A stretch of DNA of 64,000 nt from Mercurialis annua (lineage: Eukaryota; Streptophyta; Magnoliopsida; Malpighiales; Euphorbiaceae), in NCBI RefSeq assembly GCF_937616625.2, contig NC_065570.1, forward strand, positions 19,368,046 through 19,432,045, read 5' to 3'. Below the pieces are notes generated by a model. The model did not search any database and was not told where the DNA came from. It saw only the letters and a program-made list of their open reading frames with translations. Positions 41,201-52,766 of the stretch are shown piece by piece. The first letter of the stretch is position 1. Every line of letters starts with the position of its first letter. Position numbers and translations under genes: made by a program.

Positions 41201-41670
41201 CCAAACATTTACAAACGGTACAAAACAATCCCAAACTTTTCACCTTTTTAGCGATTTAAGGAAAACGTTTACAAACGTTACGAAATAAAACCAAACGTTT
41301 CACCTTTTTAGCGATTTAAACCAAACGTTTACTAACGTTACGAAACAAATCCAAACATTTTACCTTTGTAGCGATTTAAGCCAAACGTTTACAAACGCTA
41401 CGAAACAAAACCAAACTTTTCACCTTTTTAGCGATTTAAGCCAAACGTTTACAAATGCTTAAGCCAAACGTTTACAAACGTTACAAAACAAATCTAAACG
41501 TTTCACCTTTTTAGAGATTTATGCCAAACGTTTACAAAGGTTGCGAAACAAATCCAAACGTGTCACCTTTTTAGCAATTTAAGCAAAACGTTTACAAATG
41601 TTACGAAACAAATCCTAACGTTTCTCCTTTTTAGCGATTTAAGCCAAACGTTTACAAACTTTCTAAAACA

Positions 41671-41675
41671 AATCC
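41671..41675. repeat. Target-site duplication of LTR C, left copy
   Basis: AATCC, the last five bases of satellite before the LTR, matches 44,521-44,525. Five bases is the size produced by integrases of Ty1/copia and Ty3/gypsy elements. Confidence 0.93.
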
Positions 41676-41847
41676 TGTAATACCCCGTAAATTTTCAGCG
41701 TTTGTTCGACAAATTTTCCGATCGTTTTGAAGTAAAAATCGAAGTTAATGGTCGGGTTCGTGTTGGTTCGTGAGTCGGTAAATTTGTGGTTCAACCATTT
41801 AAGATTTTTAAATAAAAAAAATTGAAAAAAAAAGGATTTGAATGATT

Positions 41848-41962
41848 CCCGTTCGAGAATTATGATTCTCGAACGAGAATCATATGCAGGGCCTGGTCTC
41901 GTACGAGACTAGGGGTTCTCGAACGAGAACCAAGCCCAAATGGGCTGTTCTCGTTCGAGAAC
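41848..41962. repeat. Cluster of short inverted repeats in LTR C
   Basis: Units include GATTCTCGAACGAGAATC (41,864-41,881), the perfect palindrome GTCTCGTACGAGAC (41,896-41,909), GTTCTCGAACGAGAAC (41,915-41,930) and GTTCTCGTTCGAGAAC (41,947-41,962). The arms (TTCTCG/CGAGAA) differ from the TGTGCG arms in A, B and D, but the same CG-NN-CG centre is kept. Here the cluster lies about 170-290 bases into the LTR, before the TATA-like motif, unlike in A and D. Confidence 0.9.
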
Positions 41963-42026
41963 ATCGCAGGCCTTACGAGCCTTGCGTCCGGCCCTCTTCC
42001 ATCACGATTCTAACCTATATTCACTC

Positions 42027-42037
42027 GATATTTAAGG
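42027..42037 (+). promoter_or_regulatory. Possible TATA box of LTR C
   Basis: GATATTTAAGG lies about 350 bases into the LTR, followed some 45 bases later by AAACCCTAGCCGTC, which resembles a plant 5' leader. Proposed from motif and position only. Confidence 0.35.
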
Positions 42038-43021
42038 ACGTTTTCTAAATAGAAAATATTCACCACGCTGCAAATAAACCCTAGCCGTCTTCCTCTTGTT
42101 CATTCGCTGAGAATCAAAGCTGTAATCGTCCTTCAAAGTCGCTGCCTCGGTAAGTTCTTTAATTCGTCAGATTTCAGTTTTTGTATTAAACGGTAATTCC
42201 GTATTTTTGATCGTCCTCTCTCGTTTCTAGATCGAAATTGGTTTCGTTTGATCTCGTGGATTCTAGACTTGAGCATCTTCGATCCCCCACCTCATTTTCG
42301 TTGAACGGTACGCTATCGATCTTGTTCCATTCGTTATACGGTTTCCGTTTTGAGTTATTATAATTCTGGTAGTTAGAGTTACTGCCGATGTTTCTCTCCC
42401 TTTTTGTCCATGATGTTCTTGTTTGATGGCTATGAATTCATTGATATGCTTAGTAGTTAATAGTGTAAAGCTTTCGGATTGAGTTATACCATCCTTCCTC
42501 GCTCGATTCATTGTTGCCGATTCCAAACTCTTATTACTGTAACTTGGGTTGGGTTTTTAGTTGCTTGTTTGATCATTATGATTGTTGTTTAATTCAAGAA
42601 TGATGTTTAATGGATTAAAAACCTATGGATTGAAGTTATGATTTAGGTTCAGTAACAAAAGAATGGTGAATTGTTATGTGTGTTTGATAGGCGGGGTTTG
42701 TTTCATTTTGAAAGGAAAATGATGGCTAAATAGCCACTATAACCACCAAATTATTTTGCTTAAAGACTTTAGATCCTTGAGTTAAACTTTAGCGTTGTTT
42801 GGTTATAACTTGGATTTCGTGATAATTAGAATATTATAAACGATAATAAATTTTAAATTAGTTAATATAATTACTCCGGTAATTATATTTAATTAAGAAT
42901 AGCAATTTGGCATGAAATTGGCTAAATTACAATTTAGCCCTTGAACTTATTTTAATTAGTAACGTTATATTTTGCATTGATTATGAAAAAAAGTAATTAA
43001 ATTGATTTTGAAAATAAAATT

Positions 43022-43102
43022 GGCTAAAGTACAGTTTAGTTCCTAATTGGCTAAAGTATATTTTAGTCCCTAATTGGCTAAAGTACAGTTTAGTCCCTGA
43101 AC
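43022..43102 (+). repeat. 27-bp minisatellite, three units, in LTR C
   Basis: Three consecutive 27-bp units start GGCTAAAGTACAGTTTAG (43,022), GGCTAAAGTATATTTTAG (43,049) and GGCTAAAGTACAGTTTAG (43,076), each followed by a TCCTAATT-like tail. GGCTAAA and TTTAG(T/C)C are inverted, so each unit is a small hairpin. A related single unit occurs near 42,923-42,945, and in LTR D near 48,026-48,075 and 48,193-48,220. Confidence 0.85.
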
Positions 43103-43807
43103 TTTATTTAACTTAAAATGGTCAGATTTTTGGGTTGTAACTTGGGTTACTTAAAATTGAAGTTATTGAGTTCCGTTTTTAAAATGGATTATTATTTTAT
43201 TGAAGTATTTTATAAATATAAACTCGGGTTTATATTGATAAACGTTTGGAGTCTGGTTAGACTTGGGTCACCCGACAAGTGAGGTTAGCATGGTAGTTAA
43301 TGATAACTCGGCTAACCCACTATTTGGAAATTAATTATTATTTAAAGATTATTAAATAATATTTATAAATTGGATTTTAAGCGAGAACTCAATAGACTTA
43401 TATTAATTGGGCTTTATTACCTAATGGGTATTTTTGTGTTGTTCTGGACTGTTTATTTCCGACGTGTTAATTGTGCTAGTACTATGTGGTGTCTAGTACT
43501 CTCTAGAGTTAGGGTCTGTTTTAATAATTATTTTATTTGTCTAGACCCGTCTATTGTTCGTGCTCCAGAGGCGAACCAAGATTAGTTGCTTGCCGGTATT
43601 CACGTGGATTAGCAAGCAGTGAGTTTGTACTTACTATTTACTGCTTTATTAAGTAATTGTTATTTTAATATTAAATATATATACTGTACGTATATTTCGA
43701 ACTGTTTTTATATTATGGCTTCTAGTTGGAACATGCTACCTAATGGGCATCATTAGGACTGCGTGCGCACCGGTAATGATATGGGTAAGGTATATATGGA
43801 AATGTGG

Positions 43808-43925
43808 TAACTCGGTGTGAGCATAGCTCTCGGGACCAGGTAGAGTAACTCGGTGTAGCTCAGCTCTCGGGACTCTGGTATAAGTGTGGTCAATGGTAAC
43901 TCGGTGTAGCTCAGCTCTCGGGACC
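43808..43925 (+). repeat. Interspersed repeat of about 28 bp, three units, in LTR C
   Basis: The motif TAACTCGGTGTAGCTCAGCT followed by CTCGGGAC starts at 43,846 and 43,897, with a diverged copy (GTGTGAGCATAGCT) at 43,808. Spacers are 8-23 bases. It is the counterpart of the ACTCGGCTACGGTGTAGCC block seen once in LTRs A and D on the opposite strand. Confidence 0.8.
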
Positions 43926-44520
43926 ACACCTAATGGATTATGTTTATTATTTAGAATTGTGGATTAGGGTTCCAACTATTATTCGTAATATCGTTATTAA
44001 ATGTTTTAAACAGTTTTAAAGGTTTTCCACTTAACAAATGTAGATAGTGGTATAAACTCATCTCAGTATATCTTACCCCGTTGTTTTCCCAATTTTTCCC
44101 AAGGTTATGATCTGAGAGAGTCTTGTGATCTCCGCATTTACTTTTCTTCGGAGGTTCCATTTATTTTTGATAAACTGTAAAAACTGTTTTATTCTTAGAC
44201 CGCAGTAGTAACTAGACGTCTTTATTTTATTCTAGTTGTTGTCAGATTGGTCTGACTGATTATTTATTGCTCTGGCATGTTAAACGATTATTCCAGATTA
44301 TTTATGTTAAACCGATTAAATACTATTATTGGAAAGCATGTTATTTTAATTGTTGAATATTATAACTGCTAGATTTAGGCTGAAGTCTCGGTTGCCCCCG
44401 AGCATTGGTTTTCTGCAGGTTTACGCGTTTATATGTTAAATGAATGGCTAGCTACGGGTTTTGGTACTACATTACCCATACCCTAGCGCCGGTCGCGATT
44501 CATGAAAATGGGTCGTGACA

Positions 44521-44525
44521 AATCC
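44521..44525. repeat. Target-site duplication of LTR C, right copy
   Basis: AATCC, the first five bases of satellite after the LTR, is identical to 41,671-41,675. The monomer then continues in phase (AAATGTTCC). Confidence 0.93.
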
Positions 44526-45904
44526 AAATGTTCCCTCATATTAGCGATTTAAGCCAAACGTTTCTCCTTTTTTGCGATTTAAGCCAAACATTTACAAACG
44601 TTACGAAACCAATTCCAAAGTTTCCCTTTTTTAGCGATTTAAGCCAAACGTTTACAATGGTTCAAAACAAATCCAAACGTGTCACCTTTTTAGCAATTTA
44701 GGCAAAACGTTTACAAACGGTACGAAACAAATCCAAATGTTTCACCTTTTTAACGATTTAAGCCAAACGTTAACAAAGGTTATGAAACAAAACCAAACAT
44801 TTCAACTTTTTAGCGATTTAAGCCAAACGTCTACAAACGTTAAGAAACAAATCAAAACGATTCACGTTTTTTAACAATTTAAGCCAAACGTTTACAAACA
44901 ATACGAAACAAATCCAAACGTTTCACCTTTTTAGCGATTTAAGCCAAACGTCTACAAACGTTACAAAAAAAATTCAAACGTTTCATCTTCTTAGCGATTT
45001 AAGGCAATTGTTTACAAACGTTTCGAAACAAATCCAAACGTTTCACCTTTTTGGTGATTTAAGCTAAACGTTTACAAATGTTACGAAACAAATCCAAACG
45101 TTTCGAAACAAATGAAAATGTTTAAAAACGTTACAAAATAATTCCAACTGTTTCACCTTTTTAGCGATTTAAGCCAAACGTTTACAAACGCTACGAAATA
45201 AATCTAAACGTTTCACCTTTTTAGATATTTAAGCCAAACGTTTACAAACATTACGAAACAAATCCAAACATTTCACCTTTTTAGAGATTTAAGCAAAAGG
45301 TTTACAAACGTTACGAAATAAATCCAAGAGTTTCGCCTTTTTAGCGATTTATGCCAAACGTTTACAAACGTTACGAAACAAATCTGAGCATTTCACCTTT
45401 TTAGCGATTGAAGTCAAACGTTTACAAACGTTACGAAACAAAACAAAACGTTTAAAACGTTACGAAACAAATCCAAACGTTTCACCCTTTTAGCAATTTA
45501 AGCCAAACGTTTACAAACGTTAGGAAATTTCAAACGTTTCACCTTTTTAGCGATTCAAGCCAAACGTTTACAAACGTTACGAAACAAATCCAAACATTTT
45601 ACCTTTTAAGCGATTTAAGCCAAACGTTTACAAACGTTACGAAACAAATCCAAACATTTCGCCTTTTTTGCAATCTAAGCCAAACGTTTACGAACGTTAC
45701 GAAAAGAATTCAAATGTTTCGCCTTGGTAGCGATTTATGCCAAACTTTTACAAACGTTACGAAACAAAACCAAACGTTCAAAACATTACGAAACAAATCC
45801 AAGCGTTTCACCTTTTTGGCAGTTTAAGCCAAATGTTTACAAACGCTACGAAACAAATCCAAGTGCTTCACCTTTTTAGCAATATAAGCCAAACGTTCCG
45901 AAAC

Positions 45905-45909
45905 AAATT
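45905..45909. repeat. Target-site duplication of element D, left copy
   Basis: AAATT, the last satellite bases before the LTR, is identical to 55,351-55,355. Confidence 0.93.
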
Positions 45910-47360
45910 TGTCACGACCCAAATTATTGAGCCGCAACCGGCGCTAGGGAACGGGAGTGGTAGCTCCGGAACCCGTAGCAAGCCTAAATCCACTGTAAAT
46001 TTTTCGCGATTAAAACATATTATTATATATAATACATTATCAGAAATCTTCTTTAAATAATATAATCTAATTATTAAAATATCGTATTCCTTTTCTAAAA
46101 ACATTCGCGAAACAATTCTTAGAAACCAGGGTCTTACCGAGCGATATCTCATATCCAGCACCGCCCTGTTTCGGATCACAAACATCACCAATTCCACTCA
46201 CAGCAATTGGTATCAAATTCAAACAGATTAACGCCATCTTTCCAAACAACTTATTTATAAAATTTATATCAGAGTTCACATTTTAATATCGTTTGAAATC
46301 AATTCATAAATCTTATACTGACACCTACTGACTACTGCAGCTCTAAACAAACTCGTACTTTGTGTAAGCCAAAAAGGCTTCCGACACAAAGGAGATGGTC
46401 TGTCTGATCCAACTCCGGTCACCTGAAAGGAAACACTGTGAGGGGGTCAGTATTTTAGGAAATACTGAGTGAGCTTGCAAGTTACTAACTGTATTAATAT
46501 AAAAATATAACATCGCATCTCAAGAAAACAATAGTGTAACACATATAAACAGGTATTTGATCCGTACGAAACTAATATTCTAGCATGGGACACATCTCTC
46601 GAACAATCATATATCATTCAACTCAATCGTAAATATCAATTGCGAGTCCAACTCGCTGGTGGCCCAGCCACTAGATACGGGGACTTCCAGGCTACACCGT
46701 AGCCGAGTTCACTCTCGTATCGGAATCAAAACCCAATCGTAAATTTCATATTCATCAACAGCTCCCAGCTGTGTCAAGTCATTTCTCAGTGCAAACATAC
46801 TAGACTGACTCGATACTGGTGATCACACAGCCTATTGACACCCAATAGGTAGCTAGTTTCTTCGGATCGCATACTAGTCCTCGTATATAGAAATTAAGAA
46901 AGCATGTAACGTTTCAATCAATTATATAACATGCGATGCGTATAAACAGTATATGTATATCTATACAAAATAACTTTATATATATAATACACGAAAGTAA
47001 AATGCAACTCACAGTGACCGCTATCCCAAAATTGCATTATCGTCAATTCATCACGTAGGTTCCGTGGGTCATATGATCTCGTAGCTATTCCAGCTCGTCG
47101 TCCTGATAGCTTGTCGATACATCCGTTTCCTATTCAAATTACTCATACGTTTAATTCATAAACGTAAACTGAATACTAAAGTCCTAAGTTATAAACTTAG
47201 GTTCTTTATATACTTCGAAACTCTAGTCGAACACGTTATGTTCGATACCCAATTTTCCCGTTTTCGAGGTTTGTAATCCATTTTCAACATCCGACATATT
47301 CGAAGTCGAACGACCGGGTCGTAATGGGGCAAGAAAATGCCCAAACAGGAAAGCCTGTTG

Positions 47361-47461
47361 GCTGTGCGATCGCACAGAGGGCACTGTGCGATCGCACACC
47401 ATGCTGTGCGATCGCACACCATGCTGTGCATACGCACAGCACGGCTGTGCTTTTGCACAGC
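47361..47461. repeat. Cluster of short inverted repeats in left LTR D
   Basis: Five or so units: CTGTGCGATCGCACAG, ACTGTGCGATCGCACACC, GCTGTGCGATCGCACACC, GCTGTGCATACGCACAGC and GCTGTGCTTTTGCACAGC. Several are perfect palindromes centred on CGATCG. The 20-base hairpin follows directly at 47,462. Confidence 0.9.
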
Positions 47462-47481
47462 CCCGGAAATTTATTTCCGGG
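47462..47481. repeat. Hairpin next to the cluster, left LTR D
   Basis: CCCGGAAATTTATTTCCGGG has nine paired bases on each side around a two-base centre. Equivalent hairpins adjoin the clusters in LTR A (GGGCTTTTGCCCGGAAATCG, about 10,119-10,138, degenerate) and LTR B (CCGGAATTGAAATTCCGG), so the structure is kept across the group. Confidence 0.85.
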
Positions 47482-47816
47482 CTATGCCGACGTGCTCCGA
47501 TGCCCCTAACGCGATCTACACGCTATTCTTGACAATATCCATTTCAAAAACGTCGATTAAAACGCGATTATAATTCGTTCGATTCGTTTAAACGAAATAA
47601 CCCTTATTTACCAATTCTCAAAATAAAAACGTCAAGCTTACCTCGATTTGAAGCTTAACGATGATAGAGAATCAAATTCTGAACAAATCGATATAAAGAA
47701 CGCTCGATTTGGACGAGAAACGGCGAAACCGCGGCGGAACGAATCGATCGCCCAAAACCTTTCATCTGTTCTTCCTCGCCTCCTGATCATTTCCCTTTCC
47801 TTATTCTTAAGGTAAT

Positions 47817-47830
47817 CTATTATATATATC
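47817..47830 (-). promoter_or_regulatory. TATA box, left LTR D
   Basis: The minus strand reads GATATATATAATAG about 615 bases into the LTR, at the boundary between an AT-rich U3 and a more GC-rich leader. Called from the motif and from its agreement with LTR A. Confidence 0.55.
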
Positions 47831-48444
47831 TTGGCTAATTGACAACTTTGATCCTTCATTTCTTTATCTTAAACCATTTCTCTTTTAAACTTTCTAATTT
47901 AACCAAATGGTTAAATTATCCTTCTAACTCAATTACTTACGTATTATTTATATCTAAATAAATAATACTAACCCAAAATTATTATTTTCATCAATAATCG
48001 TCCAATTGCTATTCCCGAGGCTTAATTGGCTAATTTGCACTTTAGCCCTTGAAACTTTTCAAAAGTTACAATTTAGCCCAAACGCATCCGCGTCCAAATT
48101 TTAAAAGGTCTCCGATTGAACCAAAACTTTTACCACATATGCTATAAGACATTTCGCGGACCTTGGCGAAATAATTTTCACTTCGAAATTTATATGGCTA
48201 AATTACCATTTTAGTCCCTGTACTTTATTTTGCAACTTTCTTAATATTTTTCTTTTCCAATTCTAATTCCAACTTTAGAACTGAAATATAATATTAAATC
48301 TTTCGCCATAATCCTTTCGAGTCCGTCCTGCTAAAATTTAATATTTATCCTAATCTCTCGGAAATCTTTCTGATATCGCTACTCTAGCGACTTAACACTG
48401 GACACGTGGTTCAATTAAATACTTAAATATTTTGGGGTATTACA

Positions 48445-48457
48445 TTCTTCCCCCCTT
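48445..48457 (-). promoter_or_regulatory. Polypurine tract of element D
   Basis: The minus strand reads AAGGGGGGAAGAA directly against the start of the 3' LTR (TGTAATACCCC), the place where plus-strand DNA synthesis is primed. Just before it is GGACGAATTTTTATAAGG. As far as I recall, that resembles the end of pol in Tekay/Del-type chromoviruses and may be the last trace of the parent's coding region. Confidence 0.9.
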
Positions 48458-51400
48458 ATAAAAATTCGTCCTCGAATTTTCATACACTTTCTTAACTTAT
48501 CTTAATCCATTAACATCTTAAATTCTCTTCATAATAGGTACACCGTGTTCATTTCAAAACGCTTATTAGTGCGTGGAATTATCATTCCAGCTATCTGCTT
48601 TTTGTACCATAACGTCATTCGTCATTGACGATCTTCATGTTACTACCTTCTTCTATCGTGATGTCAGGTGTATTTTGCTGCATCGTGATCCCTCATCTTT
48701 AATCTTTTCGCTTTGATCTTATATACATGACTCTTTCATCTGTTCTTTGTTTAACATGCAATACTATAGGCTCTTGTCCTTGTAATTGAACTTTCAGTTT
48801 ATGACTGAGGTCCAATGATAGTTTATCTTAATGATGTCTTTTCACTAAAGGTGATAATACTCGTCGCTCAATTTCTTCATTCGTTATCGACTGATGTAGA
48901 CAACCCATTCGCTCGCATTTCTTATTTGTCGCTGACTGATGTAGACAACTCATTAATTTGCATTTACGACTCTTCGTTCTTAATTCCTTACGTTTGTCCA
49001 ATATATCTCATCCTATCATCGTTCCTTGTTGAGTGATGTAAACACTCAAATGACTTGTACTTCACTCCTTACGTAGTCTCTTTCGCATTACTCTTACCAT
49101 CATTTAATTGATATTTATTGTGGGGTTGGGAACTTAATCCCATTTTCTATTTTCCCCGTAGGTCTTATATTCTTACCTTATGCAATTTCATCCTTTGCTA
49201 TCGTAGTTTATCAATGATTATCAATGAGATGTTTCTCATGATGCATCCTTATAATGTATTTGCTTTCCCTGCAGGGACTTACTCGATCTTCTTCTTTTTA
49301 TGTTTTTGTACCTTATGTACTGCTTCCTTTGTCGTATCCTTGTTGACTTACTTCCTTGTCCCTAAATGCGATGCACTAAACGTTGAAATTTCTTATCTCT
49401 CTTACCTTACATCAATATGTTTCATCTTTCATTCGTTACATTCTTGGATAACTGTCTTTGTTATTCCGTCCTCTATTCTACTTTACGATCATTGCTAACA
49501 TCTTTTAAAGATTGTTAGTCTTACGTGATGTTTCTTTATACCACAGACACTTGCACATTACTGCTTAATATCCTATAAGAAAGAGATATTTAATCTCTTT
49601 GTGAACCTTCTTGGTTCGAGTGTAGCTGTTATGCATACGATCTTCATACTAATGGAACAATAATTGTCACCACGTTGGAGTTCTACTCCTGATTTGTTCA
49701 TTGCACATTATTTATTTATTTCCAATAAAAATCCTTGATTATTTCAATGCTTGTTGCCCTGTACTACTTTTAATAGTATCGTCATTGTTATCGTCTTTCT
49801 TCATCGCGTACCGCGTATACTTTAATTAATCTTCAAATTCGTTTTCTCGTTCCTTGTCTATTTAAGTACACCTTCATATCCTCGTGGAGATCCTTGTCCA
49901 TCCTTATCGCAAACATAGTTATTCCTAGTAAACTTGTGACCATTCCTATACCTGAATCCTTATTGCCACATTTGGTACTTTATATTCTTTCCATTTCAAT
50001 CTTCTTTCGATATCATTCTCCCCTTAGCGAGTTTCTCACTATTCGTCTTCTTATGATTAATCTTTTGGAACATCAATATATACCTTCCGCAGTAACCTTC
50101 GGGTTATACTTGTCTTTAATTGCTTGTTGATTTTCTTATATTGTCTTAGCTATGATCTTCTTTCTGTTACTGTCCTCTTGACATCGATTGTCTTATTCAT
50201 CATGATAATCTAACTCTTTCTCATATTTATTTCTGCTTTTTCATATCGTGGTGTGAGGTTTACTCCTTACTATCCACTGTCGTATTGTATTCACTCGTTA
50301 CTTCATTTCTATATCTATACCGTAGAAAATTTTCTTCATGTTTCTTCTTTAACTTCTTGTTCTTAGTTAACCAGTATGACTAATAGTCTTAATGCTACTA
50401 CCTTATGGTATCCTTCTTTTGTTTCATAGCCATGCTCTTATCGCGCTCCTTGATCATCTTCTGTTGCACTCTTCATTACGTCTCGCATATCGTGTATTTC
50501 TTCCTTTAGCTCACAACATCGATCATTAATGAGGAGTTGTAACTTACTTTGCCTAAATCTCTCAACGTAGTGCGTTCTCGATCACATATGTATCGTCTTA
50601 TCACATTTGCACTAGCGTCATGACTGTCAGTAGTGTTGATCACATACTCATGTTATCTTTATCTATCTTTGTCTTTATGTATAACGACTACATAAAGTTT
50701 AGTTCATTTATCTTCTTGCCTACTTTTCACGTGACTTTCTCTTTTCCTTTCCTCGATCACTCTTATCGAGTTCCTTGCGACATACGCAGGTTATCCGTAC
50801 TTTCTTAAATTATTATCCATGACCTGCTTTTGAATCCTTATATCTTATTATACATACCTCATCCCTCCTTCCACATGGGTACTCTCTTGTAGGTATCTTA
50901 CTTCTACCTCTTGTCTCATATTTCGATCTATAAGATGTTACTTTCTTTAGTATAACCCAGTTCTGACATTAAGTCTCTTCTTTACATTCTTTTACGGATT
51001 TCAATGCTTGAAGTTTCAATCACATACGAAACACGTTCATGTTATATAATGTATCTTAATTCTTCATATAGTGTTTACGTCTTTACTAACGGATTACTAT
51101 TAATTCTCCAAGTCGATCGCACTATGCATTTCACCTTTTTATCATTCGAGCTTGAAGCTTGAGACCCTACACTCCACATACGTTCATTACGTTTATATCT
51201 TCCTTGGTTTACTAATCCGCTTCATAATTGCAATCTTGGGATGAAAGTTCCAACTCCTAATTCACTTATTGCGACTCTTGTTGTTTACCTCTTGATCTTT
51301 CTTATCCTACTTCTCAAATCATTAAATTCTATGCGAGCTTGATATTAGCTATACTTAATTGATCCAATTCCATGCTTCGTATTTCATATTCTTGTCACTC

Positions 51401-52754
51401 GTTTACTTGGCTCGTCACTTTTATCCATCATCGATACTCTTATGAAATATACTTCACGTTCTCGATATAACGATCGCAATGGTTAATACTTAGGTAACCA
51501 TCTTAGGGACATCGTGTCCCAGTAAGAACTTGATCCAACGGTCCAATAAGAAGTTATCACAGTTTTTACTAACCTTCACGATTCGTAGCTCATATCAATA
51601 GCTTATCACGTCGATGCATAGTAAACTATGCATGTTTCTTACACTATGATACGCATCCGTCAATCTTTTGATTATTTCTTCTTATATACTTCTTCTCTTA
51701 TATCGTAATTTAATGTCTTTGACATCTCGTCAAAGAGATACTTACTTTCTAGCTTACCACTAATCGGGTATGCATTACTTTCCAATACATCGGTGATTTT
51801 TAGCTATATTCTAGCTCGTTAACTCAAGACTAAGTTCATATCCTAAAAGCATAACTTCTATGTTCTCGCAATTATACGTATTCATTCGCTTCATGGTCTT
51901 GATCACAGCTTGTTCGCGAGCACTTCACTTCCGTTACAGAGTTCTGGTATAGGTATACTTACATAAAAACAAAACTCCTTGAAAACTCTTTCAAACAAAA
52001 CATCTCGTTTTGAAATGTAAATCGAAATTTCATTTAAATCTTAACAAAATTGTGCACTAGGGTGATGACGTCTCTCATCCCCAAAGAGTTGCCACATCTC
52101 ACCTTTTCGTCTGAACATAATGCATATGATGCATGTACTATTAATGCATGTATTCATTTATGGTTCTTTTCATTAGCAGTGTATGTAGTGATGCACTTCT
52201 ATCAATGTCGTGGCATTTATCAATGACTATCTCGGGTCTAGGCCCAATTATGCTTTCAAAATCGTTTAAACAAAACAACTTGTAAAAGTTGTAAACTTTG
52301 AGTTTTGTAAGTTCTCTAAACCTTTAAACTCTGTATCCAGAAAGTTCTTCAACTTTTATAACTTTGCATTCCTTCTTCATTCTATTTTTGACGCTTCGAT
52401 CGATCGAATTCGACAGCATACTGGCATTATTCAATGCCAACCACATGCGTGTTACTATCGAGTCATAGTAACATCGATTATATTCTAGCCATAGGGGGCA
52501 TTGCATCTCCCCGAAATTCCATCTGGATATGCATGTCGCATAAGCATATCCTACCACAAATAAAATATGCATATGCATCTCATATATGTATGTCACAGAA
52601 ACAAACAAGTATTTCACAAACCGACCTATCGCACTTATCGCAAAACAAGCAATGCAAACTACTTGGATCAGACAGAACTCAACTCTATTGCTGCAGTAGT
52701 TCCTAGGTCACTTAACTAACAAAACACATATTAGCAGAGGTAACTGGACCAACT

Positions 52755-52766
52755 GCTCTGATACCA
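52755..52766 (-). promoter_or_regulatory. Primer-binding site of element D (initiator-Met tRNA type)
   Basis: The minus strand reads TGGTATCAGAGC four bases inside the 5' LTR, the same motif and spacing as in element A. Its integrity fits an element that can still be reverse-transcribed. Confidence 0.94.

Larger units (their letters stand above)
32464..41675 (+). repeat. 60-bp satellite array
   Basis: Plus-strand monomers continue from the point interrupted by LTR B. This block carries the most consensus-like monomers (for example 34,232-34,291) and several local duplications. A run with GCCAAGGGTTTA occurs at about 32,591 and again at 36,403, linking it to the ladder region at 20-26 kb and to 60,681. 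Three-base-shorter GAAATTTCAAAC monomers are at about 37,051, 38,148 and 39,469. The block ends in AAAACAAATCC at 41,675, where solo LTR C is inserted. Confidence 0.97.
41676..44520 (+). mobile_element. Solo LTR C (2,845 bp) with 5-bp target duplication
   Basis: It starts TGTAATACCCCGTAAATTTT at 41,676 and ends GGGTCGTGACA at 44,520, flanked by AATCC on both sides. Orientation is plus, opposite to A, B and D. Terminal segments match the other LTRs (TAATACCCC; CCCTAGCGCCGGTCGCG before the end), but the body is largely different, so this is a separate subfamily. No internal region or second LTR is present. Short open frames inside (for example 43,370-43,585) have no recognisable product. The related copy at 57,165-57,190 shows the empty site. 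Confidence 0.93.
44521..45909 (+). repeat. 60-bp satellite array between elements C and D
   Basis: About 23 plus-strand monomers. Those at 44,526-45,420 match 57,185-58,020, and those from 45,430 match 39,400 onward, consistent with the 3.2-kb repeat. The block includes compound short monomers (AAACGTTTCGAAACAAATG near 45,100) and one three-base-shorter GAAATTTCAAACG monomer at 45,523. It ends in GAAACAAATT at the left LTR of D. Confidence 0.96.
45910..48444 (-). repeat. 3' LTR of element D (left in window, 2,535 bp)
   Basis: It runs from TGTCACGACCC (45,910) to GGGGTATTACA (48,444). It is homologous to 52,771-55,350 throughout, lacking 45 bases within the inverted-repeat cluster. Next to it on the inner side is the polypurine tract, which identifies it as the 3' LTR in minus orientation. 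Short open frames inside (45,868-46,279; 47,189-47,573; 47,638-47,859) are also present in the other LTR and show no known domain. Confidence 0.95.

Noticed and set aside
43370..43585. 71-codon plus-strand frame in LTR C
   Set aside because: It lies wholly within the LTR, has no recognisable domain, and is of a length expected by chance in AT-rich DNA.
45868..46279. 109- and 70-codon minus-strand frames near the end of LTR D, repeated at 52,708-53,140
   Set aside because: They are present in both LTRs because the LTRs are duplicates. They show no recognisable domain, and one runs into satellite. Treated as non-coding LTR sequence.
49118..49498. 126-codon plus-strand frame in the interior of element D, rich in hydrophobic residues
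   Set aside because: It is antisense to the element in a pyrimidine-rich stretch, which gives Phe/Leu/Ser/Tyr-rich frames by composition. No relative recognised.
51420..51450. Minus-strand SIDD-like tetrapeptide, considered as a decayed reverse-transcriptase YxDD motif
   Set aside because: It is a single short match, followed at once by a stop codon and without the conserved neighbours. Chance is the better explanation.
52324..52617. 97-codon sense frame after the primer-binding site of D, considered as a gag remnant
   Set aside because: The position fits, but the residues show no similarity to the gag start of element A and no zinc knuckle. Left as unassigned interior sequence.
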